64,000 nucleotides of DNA from Actinacidiphila oryziradicis (GCF_005047355.1 NZ_SUMC01000036.1:1-64000), one strand, 5' to 3'. Shown: positions 31,991-40,165, counted from the first letter of the stretch. Notes: generated by a model not told the origin, from the letters alone. Numbers and translations: made by a program.

Positions 31991-33055
31991 TCAGCCGGGC
32001 GGGCGGCCTTCGAAGGCCGCCCGCAGAATGGCCCGGAGATCGTCGGGACCGGCGTCGCGCGGGTTCGCGTAGGGCACCGCGGCGGCGGTCTCGACGGCCC
32101 GGTCGATGCCGGCGGCGGACAGACCGAGTTCGGCGAGCGAGCGCGGAGCGCCGAGCCGGCCGCCCAGGCGGTACAGCTCGAGCGCCGGGTCGTCGGTGCC
32201 AAGGGCGCGGCGCAGGGCCGCGACCGCGTCGGGCGCGGCGGGGGCGTTGAAGGCCAGGACGTGGGGCAGCACGATGGTGTGCGTCGCGGCGTGCGGCAGG
32301 CCGAAGGTGCCGCCGAGGACATGGCAGAGCTTGTGGTGCAGCGACATGGTGGTGGCGCCCAGACAGGCGCCGCACAGCCAGGCCCCGTACAGGGCGCGGC
32401 CGCGGGCGTCGAGACCGCCGGGGTCGGCGGCGATCTCGGGAAGGGCGGCGGCGAGTGCCCTGGTGCCCTCCTCGGCCATCAACGACACGATCGGCGAGGC
32501 ATCGGGGGCGTAGAGCGCCTCGACGGCGTGCGCGATGGCGTTCACACCGCTGGTGCCGGAGAGGGCGGGCGGCATGGATAGGGTCAGCTCGGGGTCGTAG
32601 ACCACACTGCGCGGCAGGACGACGGGATCGCGGCCGGTGCGTTTGACGCCGTCCTCGGTGAGCCCCCAGACGGGCGTCATCTCCGACCCCGCGTACGTGG
32701 TCGGGACCGCGATCAGCGGCAGGCCGAGGCGCAGCGCGACGGCCTTGCCGAGGCCGATCGCGGAGCCGCCGCCGACGGCCGCGCAGCCGTCGGCGTCCGC
32801 CTTGAGCGCGGCCTCGGCGGCGGCCTCGGCGACCGGTACGGGGACATGCTCGGCGGCCTCGGTATGGACGCCCGCGTTGGCGGCGCCGAGCGAGTCCGCG
32901 ACGGCCCGCGCGGTGTCCGCGCCGCGGGGGCCGGACAGGACGAGCACCCGGCGCAGGCCGAGGTGTTCGGCCTCCGCCGCGACGGCGGTCCTGGCGGCGC
33001 CGGCCCGGAAGACCACCCGCATGGGCTGGGCCTGGTACGTGAATTCCAGGCTCAC
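31991..33055 (-). CDS. Maleylacetate reductase
   Basis: 354 residues, GTG 33055 overlapping the dioxygenase stop (GTGA). Iron-alcohol-dehydrogenase fold: cofactor motif AVGGGSAIGLGKAVAL, VPTTYAGSEMTPVWGLTEDG (typical of maleylacetate reductases), GVNAIAHAVEALYAPDASP and HHKLCHVLGGTFGLPHAATH with metal-type histidines. It reduces maleylacetate to 3-oxoadipate with NAD(P)H, the last specific step of hydroxyquinol degradation. Third gene of the minus-strand operon. Its final codons form a perfect hairpin (31999-32024) that may terminate the transcript. Confidence 0.95.
   Translation of the reverse strand: MSLEFTYQAQPMRVVFRAGAARTAVAAEAEHLGLRRVLVLSGPRGADTARAVADSLGAANAGVHTEAAEHVPVPVAEAAAEAALKADADGCAAVGGGSAIGLGKAVALRLGLPLIAVPTTYAGSEMTPVWGLTEDGVKRTGRDPVVLPRSVVYDPELTLSMPPALSGTSGVNAIAHAVEALYAPDASPIVSLMAEEGTRALAAALPEIAADPGGLDARGRALYGAWLCGACLGATTMSLHHKLCHVLGGTFGLPHAATHTIVLPHVLAFNAPAAPDAVAALRRALGTDDPALELYRLGGRLGAPRSLAELGLSAAGIDRAVETAAAVPYANPRDAGPDDLRAILRAAFEGRPPG
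31999..32024. terminator. Perfect 26-base palindrome at the end of the maleylacetate reductase gene
   Basis: Arms of 13 bases (GCGGGCGGCCTTC and its reverse complement) with no spacer, lying within the last codons before the stop at 31991. It sits between the convergent LCP and hydroxyquinol operons and may terminate from either side. Confidence 0.5.
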
Positions 33056-33930
33056 GACGGCACCGCCGCCGGATGGAGGACGATGTCGAAGCGGGCCCGC
33101 CGGAACGGATTGGCGACCCCGTACTCGGCAGCCTGCCCGGGGTCGTCCACCTCGCTGAACTCCTGGACCAGGTTCTTCTTCACGGCGAAGACCGCGTCCG
33201 ACTCCAGGTAGGGGCTGTCGGCCACGAAGATGTGCGTGGTGACGGGGATGTGGCCCTCGGACCCGGCGATGAAGTGGATGTGGGCGGGGCGGTAGGGGTG
33301 CCGGCCGGCCGCCTTGAGCAGGTTGCCCACCGGCCCGTCGGTCGGGATCGGGTAGTGGCAGGGCACGACGGTACGGAACCAGAAGCGGCCCTCCCCGTCC
33401 GCCGTGAACAGTCCCCTGCCGTTGCCGAGCGGCTGCACGCCCGGCTGCTGGACGTCGTAGAACCCCAGTTCGTTCGCCTGCCAGACATCGAGCAGGGCGC
33501 CGGGCAGCGGGGTGCCGTCCGTGCTGATGACACGCCCGGTGACCACGCAGGGCTCCCCGGTATTGACGTAGTCGATGGTGTCGCCCAGGGCGCGCGGCGG
33601 TGACTCGACGACATGGAAGGGGCCGAGAACCGTGGAGTCGGTCGCACCGGGCACCTTCCGGTCGTTGATGGTCTCCACAAGCATCGACACGCCGAGGACG
33701 TCCGACAGGAGGATGAACTCCTGCCGGGTGTCGTCGCACATCTGCCCGGTGGCGGTGAGGAAGCCGATGGCCTCTTCCCACTCCTGCATCGTCGGCTCGA
33801 TGTCCCGCACGAAATCATGCAGATGGCGGGTCAGGCTGCTGAGGATCTCGCGCAACCGGGGATCCGGGGTGCGCGCGAAGCTCTCCACGACAGCGGGGGT
33901 GGCGGTCTGCTCGGTGAAGTCGGTGGTCAT
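33052..33930 (-). CDS. Hydroxyquinol 1,2-dioxygenase (intradiol)
   Basis: 292 residues, normal for the family. The N-terminal dimerisation helix domain (LTRHLHDFVRDIEPTMQEWEE) precedes the beta-sandwich with non-heme Fe(III) ligands: Tyr in ELGFYDVQQP, Tyr in VVPCHYPIPTDGPVG, and His/His in PAHIHFIAGSEGH. VLGPFHVVESPPRALGDTI and HYPIPTDGPVGNLL point to hydroxyquinol rather than catechol. It cleaves 1,2,4-trihydroxybenzene to maleylacetate. It lies 18 bases after the monooxygenase gene and overlaps the reductase gene. Confidence 0.95.
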   Translation of the reverse strand: MTTDFTEQTATPAVVESFARTPDPRLREILSSLTRHLHDFVRDIEPTMQEWEEAIGFLTATGQMCDDTRQEFILLSDVLGVSMLVETINDRKVPGATDSTVLGPFHVVESPPRALGDTIDYVNTGEPCVVTGRVISTDGTPLPGALLDVWQANELGFYDVQQPGVQPLGNGRGLFTADGEGRFWFRTVVPCHYPIPTDGPVGNLLKAAGRHPYRPAHIHFIAGSEGHIPVTTHIFVADSPYLESDAVFAVKKNLVQEFSEVDDPGQAAEYGVANPFRRARFDIVLHPAAVPS

Positions 33931-33948
33931 CGGGAAATCCTTCTTTCC

Positions 33949-35697
33949 TCAGTCCCGTCCCAGGATGCGCTTCAGAGCGGCGCCGAGCAGCTCTGCGGCA
34001 TCCGGGGCCGCACTCTCGTAGCGGAAGGCGACATGGTTGTCCGGACGCAGGAGAAGGGCACCGGAGTCCGCGATGCCGCGTAGTCGCGCCCAGTCGCCGT
34101 ACGGGTCCTCGTATGCCTGGCCGGGACCGATGGACGCGGTGGCGAGCTCCAGGCCCAGCTCGTCGCCGACGCTGCGGGCCGCCTCCAGCCAGCAGTCGCC
34201 GCCGATACCGGTGATGAGGGTGAACCGGCCCTTGCCGCCGAGGTCCAGGGTGGAGAGATTGCGCCGCCCGGCGGTGATCCAGGCGTGCGGAAGTTTTGCG
34301 CCCGGGCGTGTCGTGGGCTGGTGGTACAGCTCGGGATCGCGGTCGAAGCCGGGGTCGGGGGTGCCGTCGGGAACGATCGCGGCGGACTCGTAACGCTGGT
34401 TGAGGTCCACGCCGTGCGCGTTGAATTCGTACACCTTGTAGGCGATGGCCTCGCGCAGCGCCTGGCGGCGCTTCTCGGCGACCGGAGTGGCGTCCTTGCG
34501 AGCCTCGATGTTGGCGAGGAGCTGGGCCGGGTCCTGCGGGGTGAGCAGGTCCAGGGACTCGAAGACCGGCCCGGTCTCGCCGATGGACTTGTTGGCGCGC
34601 TGCACGATCTGCTTGCCGACGGGGGCGCGCTCGGCGTCGTAGGTGTCCAGCAGCGACGGGGACGCCGTGCCGTCGAGCACCAGCTTGAGCTTCCAGGCGA
34701 GGTTGTAGGAGTCCTGGATGGAGGTGTTGCCGCCGAGCCCGTTGGACGGCGGGTGGCGGTGGGTGGCGTCTCCGGCACAATGGACACGGCCCTTGGAGTA
34801 GCTCTCCGCGTACATCTCGTTGACCGTCCACGCGGACGACGACTTGATGGTCACCGGAAGGTCGTCGTCGCCGATCAGCTTGCGCACGACGGACAGCGCG
34901 TACTCGTCGGTGAGATCCGGCGGTGCGCCCTTGACGTCGTAGCCCCACACGATCAGCCACTCGTTCCAGGGCCGGACGCACCGCACCAGGCCGGCGCCGA
35001 TGCCACCGACGGTCGCGCCGGTGGTCAGCACCCAGTAGAGCGTGCTGGGCCGGTGTGCGACATACGGCGTCAGGTCCGCCTCGAAGACGATGTTGATGCT
35101 GCCCGCCACGCCCATCTGGCCGCCCATGGGCAGCCCGGCGTGCTCGGCGACCTTGCTGCGGCCGCCGTCCGCGCCGATCAGGTACTTGGCGCGGATCTGG
35201 TACTCGTCGCCGCGCAGCCGGTCCTTGACGGTGACCGTCACCCCGTGCTCGTCCTGCGTGTGCGCCAGGTACTCCGTGCTGAAGCGCAGCTCCGTGCCGC
35301 GCGCGACGGCCGCGTCGGTCAGCACGGGCTCCATCAGGTGCTGCGGCATGTCGCACATCCGGGTGGGGCTGGCGAGCTCGTGCTCGGCCTGCACCAGCGG
35401 GTCGTTGCCCCAGGAGCGCAGCCGGCCGAGCTCCTCACCGGCGATGCTGGTGCAGAACACCGTGTTTCCCATGAGGTGCTGGGGGGTGGCCTTGGCGATG
35501 ATCTCCTGCTCGACACCCAGGTCGCGCAGCGCCTCCATGGTGCGCTGGTTGGTGATGTGCGCACGCGGTGTGTCCGCCAGCCTGCTGTAGCGGGTCACGA
35601 TGATGTTCGGGACACCGTAGGTACTGAGGGCAAGCCCCGCGCTCGCCCCGGCCGGCCCGCTGCCCACGATCAGTACATCGGTCTTGACGGTCTCCAT
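33949..35697 (-). CDS. FAD-dependent aromatic monooxygenase (resorcinol/phenol hydroxylase type)
   Basis: 582 residues from ATG 35697 with AGGAGAG upstream. FAD motifs: DVLIVGSGPAGASAGLAL (GxGxxG), the DG motif YLIGADGGRSKVAEH, and CAGDATHRHPPSNGLGGN with DSYNLAWKLKLVLDG. A thioredoxin-like C-terminal domain ends near LLGAALKRILG. It belongs to the two-domain phenol hydroxylase group (2,4-dichlorophenol, resorcinol and related hydroxylases). With hydroxyquinol dioxygenase and maleylacetate reductase downstream, it most probably makes hydroxyquinol from resorcinol or a related phenol. Divergent from its likely regulator. Confidence 0.92.
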   Translation of the reverse strand: METVKTDVLIVGSGPAGASAGLALSTYGVPNIIVTRYSRLADTPRAHITNQRTMEALRDLGVEQEIIAKATPQHLMGNTVFCTSIAGEELGRLRSWGNDPLVQAEHELASPTRMCDMPQHLMEPVLTDAAVARGTELRFSTEYLAHTQDEHGVTVTVKDRLRGDEYQIRAKYLIGADGGRSKVAEHAGLPMGGQMGVAGSINIVFEADLTPYVAHRPSTLYWVLTTGATVGGIGAGLVRCVRPWNEWLIVWGYDVKGAPPDLTDEYALSVVRKLIGDDDLPVTIKSSSAWTVNEMYAESYSKGRVHCAGDATHRHPPSNGLGGNTSIQDSYNLAWKLKLVLDGTASPSLLDTYDAERAPVGKQIVQRANKSIGETGPVFESLDLLTPQDPAQLLANIEARKDATPVAEKRRQALREAIAYKVYEFNAHGVDLNQRYESAAIVPDGTPDPGFDRDPELYHQPTTRPGAKLPHAWITAGRRNLSTLDLGGKGRFTLITGIGGDCWLEAARSVGDELGLELATASIGPGQAYEDPYGDWARLRGIADSGALLLRPDNHVAFRYESAAPDAAELLGAALKRILGRD

Positions 35698-35710
35698 TGG
35701 TACGGCTCTC

Positions 35711-35735
35711 CTGGAATGCAACTGCTGGAACGCAA
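35711..35735. promoter_or_regulatory. Direct repeat in the divergent promoter region
   Basis: CTGGAATGCAA (35711-35721) and CTGGAACGCAA (35725-35735), 14 bases apart, in the 121-base region between the monooxygenase and regulator genes. It could be a binding site for an activator or the remains of a duplication. Confidence 0.4.
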
Positions 35736-35781
35736 ACGACGGTCAACAGATCGATCTTGAGTCATCGCGCGGATGGAGTGG

Positions 35782-35798
35782 TGTCTCAATTCGATACA
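35782..35798. promoter_or_regulatory. Dyad TGTnTC-N5-GAnACA, candidate regulator site
   Basis: TGTCTC, AATTC, GATACA. Dyads with TGT...ACA ends are characteristic binding sites of Fis-HTH activators of the NtrC/AcoR type. It is 21 bases upstream of the regulator start, so it would also allow autoregulation. Confidence 0.45.
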
Positions 35799-35818
35799 GC
35801 GAGGGGCACCATGGTGGG

Positions 35819-36967
35819 ATGGAAGCTGTGAGCTCCATCGAACAACTGCTGCTGGACGCGTACCTCCGCGAGGGCCCGGACACCCGCCCCGTCGTGGCGA
35901 TGAACGGCAGGACCCGGATCGTCAGCGCGGAAGCCGCCCGGCAGCTCTCCGACGAAGCGCTGGCGGCACTCGAACTGGGCGCCGCCCGCATGGTGCGCGA
36001 CGGTCGCGCCGAGCCGCGGGTATGTCCGGTGCCCGACGCCGACGGGCTGATCGCGGGGCTGCAGCCGGTCGTGAGCTCCGGCACGGTCGTCGGAGCGGTG
36101 GCCGTACTGTCCGAGTCCGGCTTCGCCGCTGCCGGGGGCCATGGGCGCGGTGCCGGGCCCGACCGGCTGCTGCCGGGGCTGGCCGGCAGCTCGCTGCCAT
36201 GGCGCAGCGCCGTCTCCAGGGCCGCCGCGCTCGCCGCCGAGAGCGGTCCGGTGCTGATCGCCGGTGAGCCGGGAGCCGGGAAGACCGCCGTGGCCCGCGC
36301 GCTCCAGGCCGGTCCGCCGCCGCTCTTCGACGCGGCCGGGGCGACGGCGGCGGAGACCCGCCAGTGGCTCCGCTCGCTGGAAGGCTCGCCGGACGGCGGC
36401 CCCGTGCTGCTCCGGCATCTGGAGGTGCTGGACCCGTCGGCGGCCGCCGTGCTGGTCGGGATCCTGGAGAAGCGGCCGCAGGCCCGTATCGTCGCCACCC
36501 ACACCCCGGGCGGGCAGCCCGGCCCCTGCCTGCACCGGCTGGTCGAACATCTCTCCGCCCGCATGGTCACCGTCCCGCCGCTGCGCGAACGCCCCGAGGA
36601 CATTCCCGCCCTGCTCCGTGCCCTCGCCCCGCGCCCCGCTCCCGGCTACCCGCCGCTGACCTGGTCCGTGGAGGCCAGGCACACCCTGGAGCAGCACACC
36701 TGGCCCGGCAATGTCGCCGAGCTGGCCCTGCTGGTCCGCCACCTCGCCGACAGCCGCCGGCTCTCCGGCCCGGTCCGGTCCGAGGAACTGCCGGACGCGG
36801 TCCGCGGCGCTGCGGGCGCCCGCCACCTCAGCAGCCTGGAGAGGGCTGAGCGCGCGGCGATCCTGGACGCACTGAGGACCTACGGCGGCAACAAGGCGCG
36901 GGCGGCGAAGGCGTTGGGCATCGCGCGGGCCACGGTCTACCGGAAGCTGCGCAGCTACGGAATATAG
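35819..36967 (+). CDS. Degenerate NtrC/AcoR-type regulator with Fis HTH, lacking GAFTGA
   Basis: 382 residues from ATG 35819. An N-terminal sensor-like region (about 1-105) precedes an AAA+ domain: Walker A GEPGAGKT (149-156), PLRERPEDIPALLRAL (255-269) and WPGNVAELALLVRHL (295-309), then a Fis helix-turn-helix GGNKARAAKALGIARATVY (356-374). The sigma-54 contact loop GAFTGA is missing and Walker B is degenerate (GGPVLLRHLEVLD, residues 193-205, in place of GGTLFLDE). It therefore should not drive sigma-54 promoters, fitting an actinobacterium that lacks sigma-54. It is divergent from the hydroxyquinol operon and probably controls it. Confidence 0.85.
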   Translation: MEAVSSIEQLLLDAYLREGPDTRPVVAMNGRTRIVSAEAARQLSDEALAALELGAARMVRDGRAEPRVCPVPDADGLIAGLQPVVSSGTVVGAVAVLSESGFAAAGGHGRGAGPDRLLPGLAGSSLPWRSAVSRAAALAAESGPVLIAGEPGAGKTAVARALQAGPPPLFDAAGATAAETRQWLRSLEGSPDGGPVLLRHLEVLDPSAAAVLVGILEKRPQARIVATHTPGGQPGPCLHRLVEHLSARMVTVPPLRERPEDIPALLRALAPRPAPGYPPLTWSVEARHTLEQHTWPGNVAELALLVRHLADSRRLSGPVRSEELPDAVRGAAGARHLSSLERAERAAILDALRTYGGNKARAAKALGIARATVYRKLRSYGI

Positions 36968-37037
36968 TTCGGATTTCAACATGTTACGTTGGCTGCAAGC
37001 GCCGGTACCCCCCTCCCGTCAAGGAGAGTCATCAGTC

Positions 37038-37799
37038 ATGAACACCCAACTGGACATCCGCCGGGCCGACGACCGCTTCCACACCCGCGCCGGCTGGCTG
37101 GACTCCCACCACTGCTTCTCCTTCAGCCGCCACTACGACCCCGCCAACACCCACTTCGGGCTGCTCCTGGTCTCCAACGACGACATCGTCGCCCCCGGCA
37201 CCGGCTTCGAGACCCACCCTCACCGCGACATGGAGATCGTCACCTGGGTGCTCGACGGCGGCCTCGTCCACCAGGACTCCGAGGGCCACAACGGCGTGAT
37301 CTACCCGGGTCTCGCCCAGCGCATGAGCGCCGGTGCCGGCATCCTGCACAGCGAGAAGAACGACTCCTGGAAGCTCACCGGCCAGGCCGAGCACCACGAC
37401 CCGGTGCACTTCGTGCAGATGTGGGTCTTCCCCGACGAGCAGGGCATCGAGCCCGGCTACGAACAGCTCGACATCAACGAGGAGCTCAATCGCGGCGGTT
37501 GGACCACCGTGGCCTCCGGTATGCCCAAGCACCGCGACCACCGTGCCATCTCCATCCGGCAGAAGCACGCCGCTCTGCAGGCCGCCCGCATGACCGCGAA
37601 CGAGACCCTGCAGATCCCCACCGCGCCCTTCGTCCATGTCTATGTCGCCAGGGGCGAGGCCGCCCTGGAAGGCGCCGGTCTGCTCACCCCCGGCGACGCC
37701 GTGCGCGTCACCGCCGCCGAGGGACAGCGGCTGACCGCCGGGGGCAGCGGTGCCGAAGTGCTGCTGTGGGAGATGGACACCTCCGTCCAGTTCGGCTGA
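37038..37799 (+). CDS. Pirin-family bicupin protein (YhhW-like)
   Basis: 253 residues from ATG 37038, preceded by AAGGAGAG. Pirin N-terminal cupin: DSHHCFSFSRHYDPANTHFG, GTGFETHPHRDMEIVTWVLDG, HQDSEGHNGVIYPGLAQRMSAGAGILHSE; these contain the metal ligands (His-x-His and the later His/Glu). Some members have quercetin 2,3-dioxygenase activity. It lies 70 bases after the regulator gene on the same strand. Whether it takes part in aromatic catabolism is open. Confidence 0.93.
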   Translation: MNTQLDIRRADDRFHTRAGWLDSHHCFSFSRHYDPANTHFGLLLVSNDDIVAPGTGFETHPHRDMEIVTWVLDGGLVHQDSEGHNGVIYPGLAQRMSAGAGILHSEKNDSWKLTGQAEHHDPVHFVQMWVFPDEQGIEPGYEQLDINEELNRGGWTTVASGMPKHRDHRAISIRQKHAALQAARMTANETLQIPTAPFVHVYVARGEAALEGAGLLTPGDAVRVTAAEGQRLTAGGSGAEVLLWEMDTSVQFG

Positions 37800-37852
37800 A
37801 CAATTCGGCTGAAATCCTGGAACGCGCCGCTCATGGCGCACGTTCTTCAGCC

Positions 37853-38086
37853 ATGAGCGCAGAACAACCCCAGGCAGAACAACCCCAGGGGGACGACTGG
37901 GACGACGTCGTCCTCGACGCCGAATTCATCCGTTCCGCCGGAGCGCGCGAGCCCGCTGCCCGCACCCGTATGCTCGCCGCCCGCTGGCGCCGCGAAGGCA
38001 GTCCCGATCCGCAGCCATGGCGCGCCGACGAGCCCCCGGCCGGCTGGTTCTGGAGCAGGGCCCGCCGGCGCCGGCGCCGCGGCTGA
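37853..38086 (+). CDS. Small charged conserved protein of unknown function
   Basis: 77 residues, ATG 37853. A Gln/Glu/Pro-rich head (MSAEQPQAEQPQGDDWDD) with two copies of QAEQPQ is followed by VVLDAEFIRSAGAREPAART, RMLAARWRREG and WFWSRARRRRRRG. The codon use is typical of real genes here, and similar short Streptomyces proteins share the DDVVLDAEFIRSA and EPAARTRMLAARWR blocks as far as I remember. No ribosome site is obvious. Strongly basic end, possibly nucleic acid-associated. Function unknown. Confidence 0.65.
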   Translation: MSAEQPQAEQPQGDDWDDVVLDAEFIRSAGAREPAARTRMLAARWRREGSPDPQPWRADEPPAGWFWSRARRRRRRG

Positions 38087-38377
38087 CCCGGTGGCCGCCA
38101 TCGCTCCGCCACGGGCGCGACCGTCCGCCCGTGAAACGCGTCTTCATACCTGCCGCGGGGGCAATCCGTAACGAGCCTTGGGTCTACTCACGTGAAACGT
38201 AGCTTCATTTCACTGGACCCGGCCCAGCGGAGATCGTGGCGACATCCTGGTCCCCGCCGGGCACGGTGTTCGAGACGATCTCGTGGCGACGGCCATTCCG
38301 GGCGCCTCTCGGCGAGACTCGGCCAGGCTTACAAAAGCCCTGGCCGCAGGCATTGCCTTCCCGGTAGCGTCGGTGAA

Positions 38378-39214
38378 ATGGACCTGCATGCCGGAGTAAT
38401 CCTCTTTCACGGTGAGCGGCTCGCTTTACATGACTCCTACGCTCTGCCCGGCGGCCTGGTGCCGTGGGGCGGCGACTTGGCCGCAGCGGCCGTCGACGCG
38501 GCGCGCACGACGCTCGGCTGCGAGGTGTCCGTCGACTCCCAGCCGTGTCTGGAGGTGCGCGGCTCCGCTGTCACCACTGTCTACTTCCGTGCGACGTCGA
38601 GGGATGCCCCGGGCCGGGGCCAACTGCTGACGCGCGAACAGGCCCTGCACGCCCCGCTCGCGCCCTGGACCGCCAGCGAGGCCATCCTGCGCTCCTGGTC
38701 CGGCACGCCATGGTGGAAGGGCCGCCTTGTCGTGGAGGACCCGTACGGCCGGCCTCCGCAGCGGACCCGTGCCGGGGCTGTCGTCATCCGGGACGCCCGG
38801 ATGCTGCTCATCGAATACCGCGACCGCCGCGAGACCGGGTACGAGATCCCCGGCGGCGGCGTGGAGCGTGGTGAGACACCCGAGATGGCCGTCCTGCGTG
38901 AACTCACCGAGGAGACCGGGCTCTCGGGACGGGTAGGCCGCGAGATCGCCCAGGTCAACCGTTCCATCAGGGGCTCGCACCCGGGCCACTACTTCCTGGT
39001 GAAGGCGGAGGGCGAGATCGCTCCTCGCGAGACCCTGGACCTCGACGGCGACGCCTGCCCCGTATGGATCCCGGTCGGCGAGCTGCCCGCCACCCCGCTC
39101 TGGCCCAAGCGTCTCGGCTGGCGCATCGCCCACTGGTACCGGCACGGCTGGCCCGACCCGCCCGCCGTGCTCTGCGACTCCCTGCGTGACCTGCGCCTGC
39201 CGTGCGACTGGTGA
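38378..39214 (+). CDS. Nudix hydrolase with duplicated-looking N-terminal domain
   Basis: 278 residues from ATG 38378. The Nudix box is in the C-terminal half: GGGVERGETPEMAVLRELTEETGLSG (G-x5-E-x7-RELxEExG) after MLLIEYRDRRETGYEIPG. The N-terminal 120 residues (GVILFHGERLALHDSYALPGGLVPWGGDL, AAVDAARTTLGCEV) look like a second, degenerate Nudix domain with LPGGLV but no REXXEE. The enzyme should hydrolyse a nucleoside diphosphate derivative; substrate unknown. The gene is followed within 10 bases by a long inverted-repeat element. Confidence 0.85.
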   Translation: MDLHAGVILFHGERLALHDSYALPGGLVPWGGDLAAAAVDAARTTLGCEVSVDSQPCLEVRGSAVTTVYFRATSRDAPGRGQLLTREQALHAPLAPWTASEAILRSWSGTPWWKGRLVVEDPYGRPPQRTRAGAVVIRDARMLLIEYRDRRETGYEIPGGGVERGETPEMAVLRELTEETGLSGRVGREIAQVNRSIRGSHPGHYFLVKAEGEIAPRETLDLDGDACPVWIPVGELPATPLWPKRLGWRIAHWYRHGWPDPPAVLCDSLRDLRLPCDW

Positions 39215-39221
39215 CCGCCTG

Positions 39222-39450
39222 AGAGCCTGTCGGGTGACCTTCGATCGGGCGGAGGCGGTCTGGTGCGTGCGATTCCAAGGCGCCGGGATGTCCTCGATGG
39301 GGTCCCCCCTGCTCGAGCGAAGCCGAGAGCCTGGGGGTGGGGGTACCTCCCAGCCGAAGGCTGGGGGAGAGCTACTAGGGCATTTCGGCAACGCGGGAAG
39401 CGTGCGTGCCAGGGCGTGGCCGCCCGATCAGAGGTCACCCGACAGGCTCT
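39222..39450. mobile_element. MITE-like element, 31-base imperfect terminal inverted repeats
   Basis: Outer 19 bases AGAGCCTGTCGGGTGACCT (39222-39240) are perfectly inverted at 39432-39450; after a 2-base mismatch the next 10 (GATCGGGCGG, 39243-39252) also match 39420-39429. The 229-base element has no coding capacity. Its middle holds a typical Streptomyces intergenic dyad (CCCAGCCGAAGGCTGGGGGAG-like). The ends resemble the outer bases of the repeat at 10939-10998. Confidence 0.65.
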
Positions 39451-39700
39451 GAGCCGCCGGAGCGCCGGTCGTCGGTCCCTAACGGCGTAGACCGGCGGTG
39501 CCAAGCCCACCGCGACCCAAAAGCCCGGCCGCTCCCCGAAGGTCCGCCGGAGGGGCCCGAGGTGACGGCACCACTGGTGCGGATATGGGCGTTCGCACCG
39601 CAAGGAGCGGCGGTTTCCGGTCTGCGCGGAGCGGGTCGTGGGCGTACTACGGATGGCAGAGGGGCCGGAAGCGCCGGTTCCGCCGTGCCGAGGAGGCATC
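39451..39700. other. Leader region of the Cys-rich copper protein gene
   Basis: 250 bases from the end of the MITE-like element to the start at 39701. No coding region. The start has GAGGAGGC 8-12 bases upstream. No convincing operator for a copper sensor (CsoR-type) was recognised. Confidence 0.4.
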
Positions 39701-40063
39701 ATGCAGCAGGGACAGATGGCCGCAATGAGCAAGGAGATGCAGCGCTGCGTGGAGGCGTGCATGGCCTGCCACACCATGTGCGAGCAGGCGATGAGCTCCA
39801 CCCTGCAGATGGGCGGCGGCCAGGCCGAGATGCAGATCATGCGCGCGCTCATGGACTGCACCGAGCTGACCCGGATCTGCGCGGACATGATGATGCGCAG
39901 GTCGCCGCTGATGGCGGAGATGTGCGCGATGTGCGCGCGGGCATGCGAGATGTGCGCGGAGGCGTGCATGTCGATGCCGAACGACCCGCAGATGGCGCGA
40001 TGTGCGGAGTCCTGTCGTAAGTGCGCCGAGATGTGCCGCTCGATGGCGGGCGCGGCTGCCTGA
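39701..40063 (+). CDS. Four-helix-bundle copper-binding protein (Csp3/DUF326-like)
   Basis: 120 residues, ATG 39701 with AGGAGG upstream. Fifteen cysteines, most in CxxC or CxxxC pairs on amphipathic helices: RCVEACMACHTMCEQ, DCTELTRICAD, EMCAMCARACEMCAEAC and RCAESCRKCAEMC. This is the pattern of Csp copper-storage proteins that line a four-helix bundle with thiolates and hold many Cu(I). It has no Tat or Sec signal, so it is the cytosolic (Csp3) type. Unusually rich in Met as well. A strong hairpin follows. Confidence 0.93.
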   Translation: MQQGQMAAMSKEMQRCVEACMACHTMCEQAMSSTLQMGGGQAEMQIMRALMDCTELTRICADMMMRRSPLMAEMCAMCARACEMCAEACMSMPNDPQMARCAESCRKCAEMCRSMAGAAA

Positions 40064-40076
40064 CCGGGCCTGTCCT

Positions 40077-40111
40077 GGGTGCCGTCGGGCCGGTCGGGGC
40101 CGGCGGCACCC
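40077..40111 (+). terminator. Hairpin after the copper-binding protein gene
   Basis: GGGTGCCG (40077-40084) pairs with CGGCACCC (40104-40111) around a GC-rich inner region that can fold further. Located 14 bases after the stop. Confidence 0.55.
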
Positions 40112-40165
40112 GTCGGTGCCGGAGCGCCTGGCGGCCGAGGTCGTGCTCTGGGTACGGCGAGAGCG

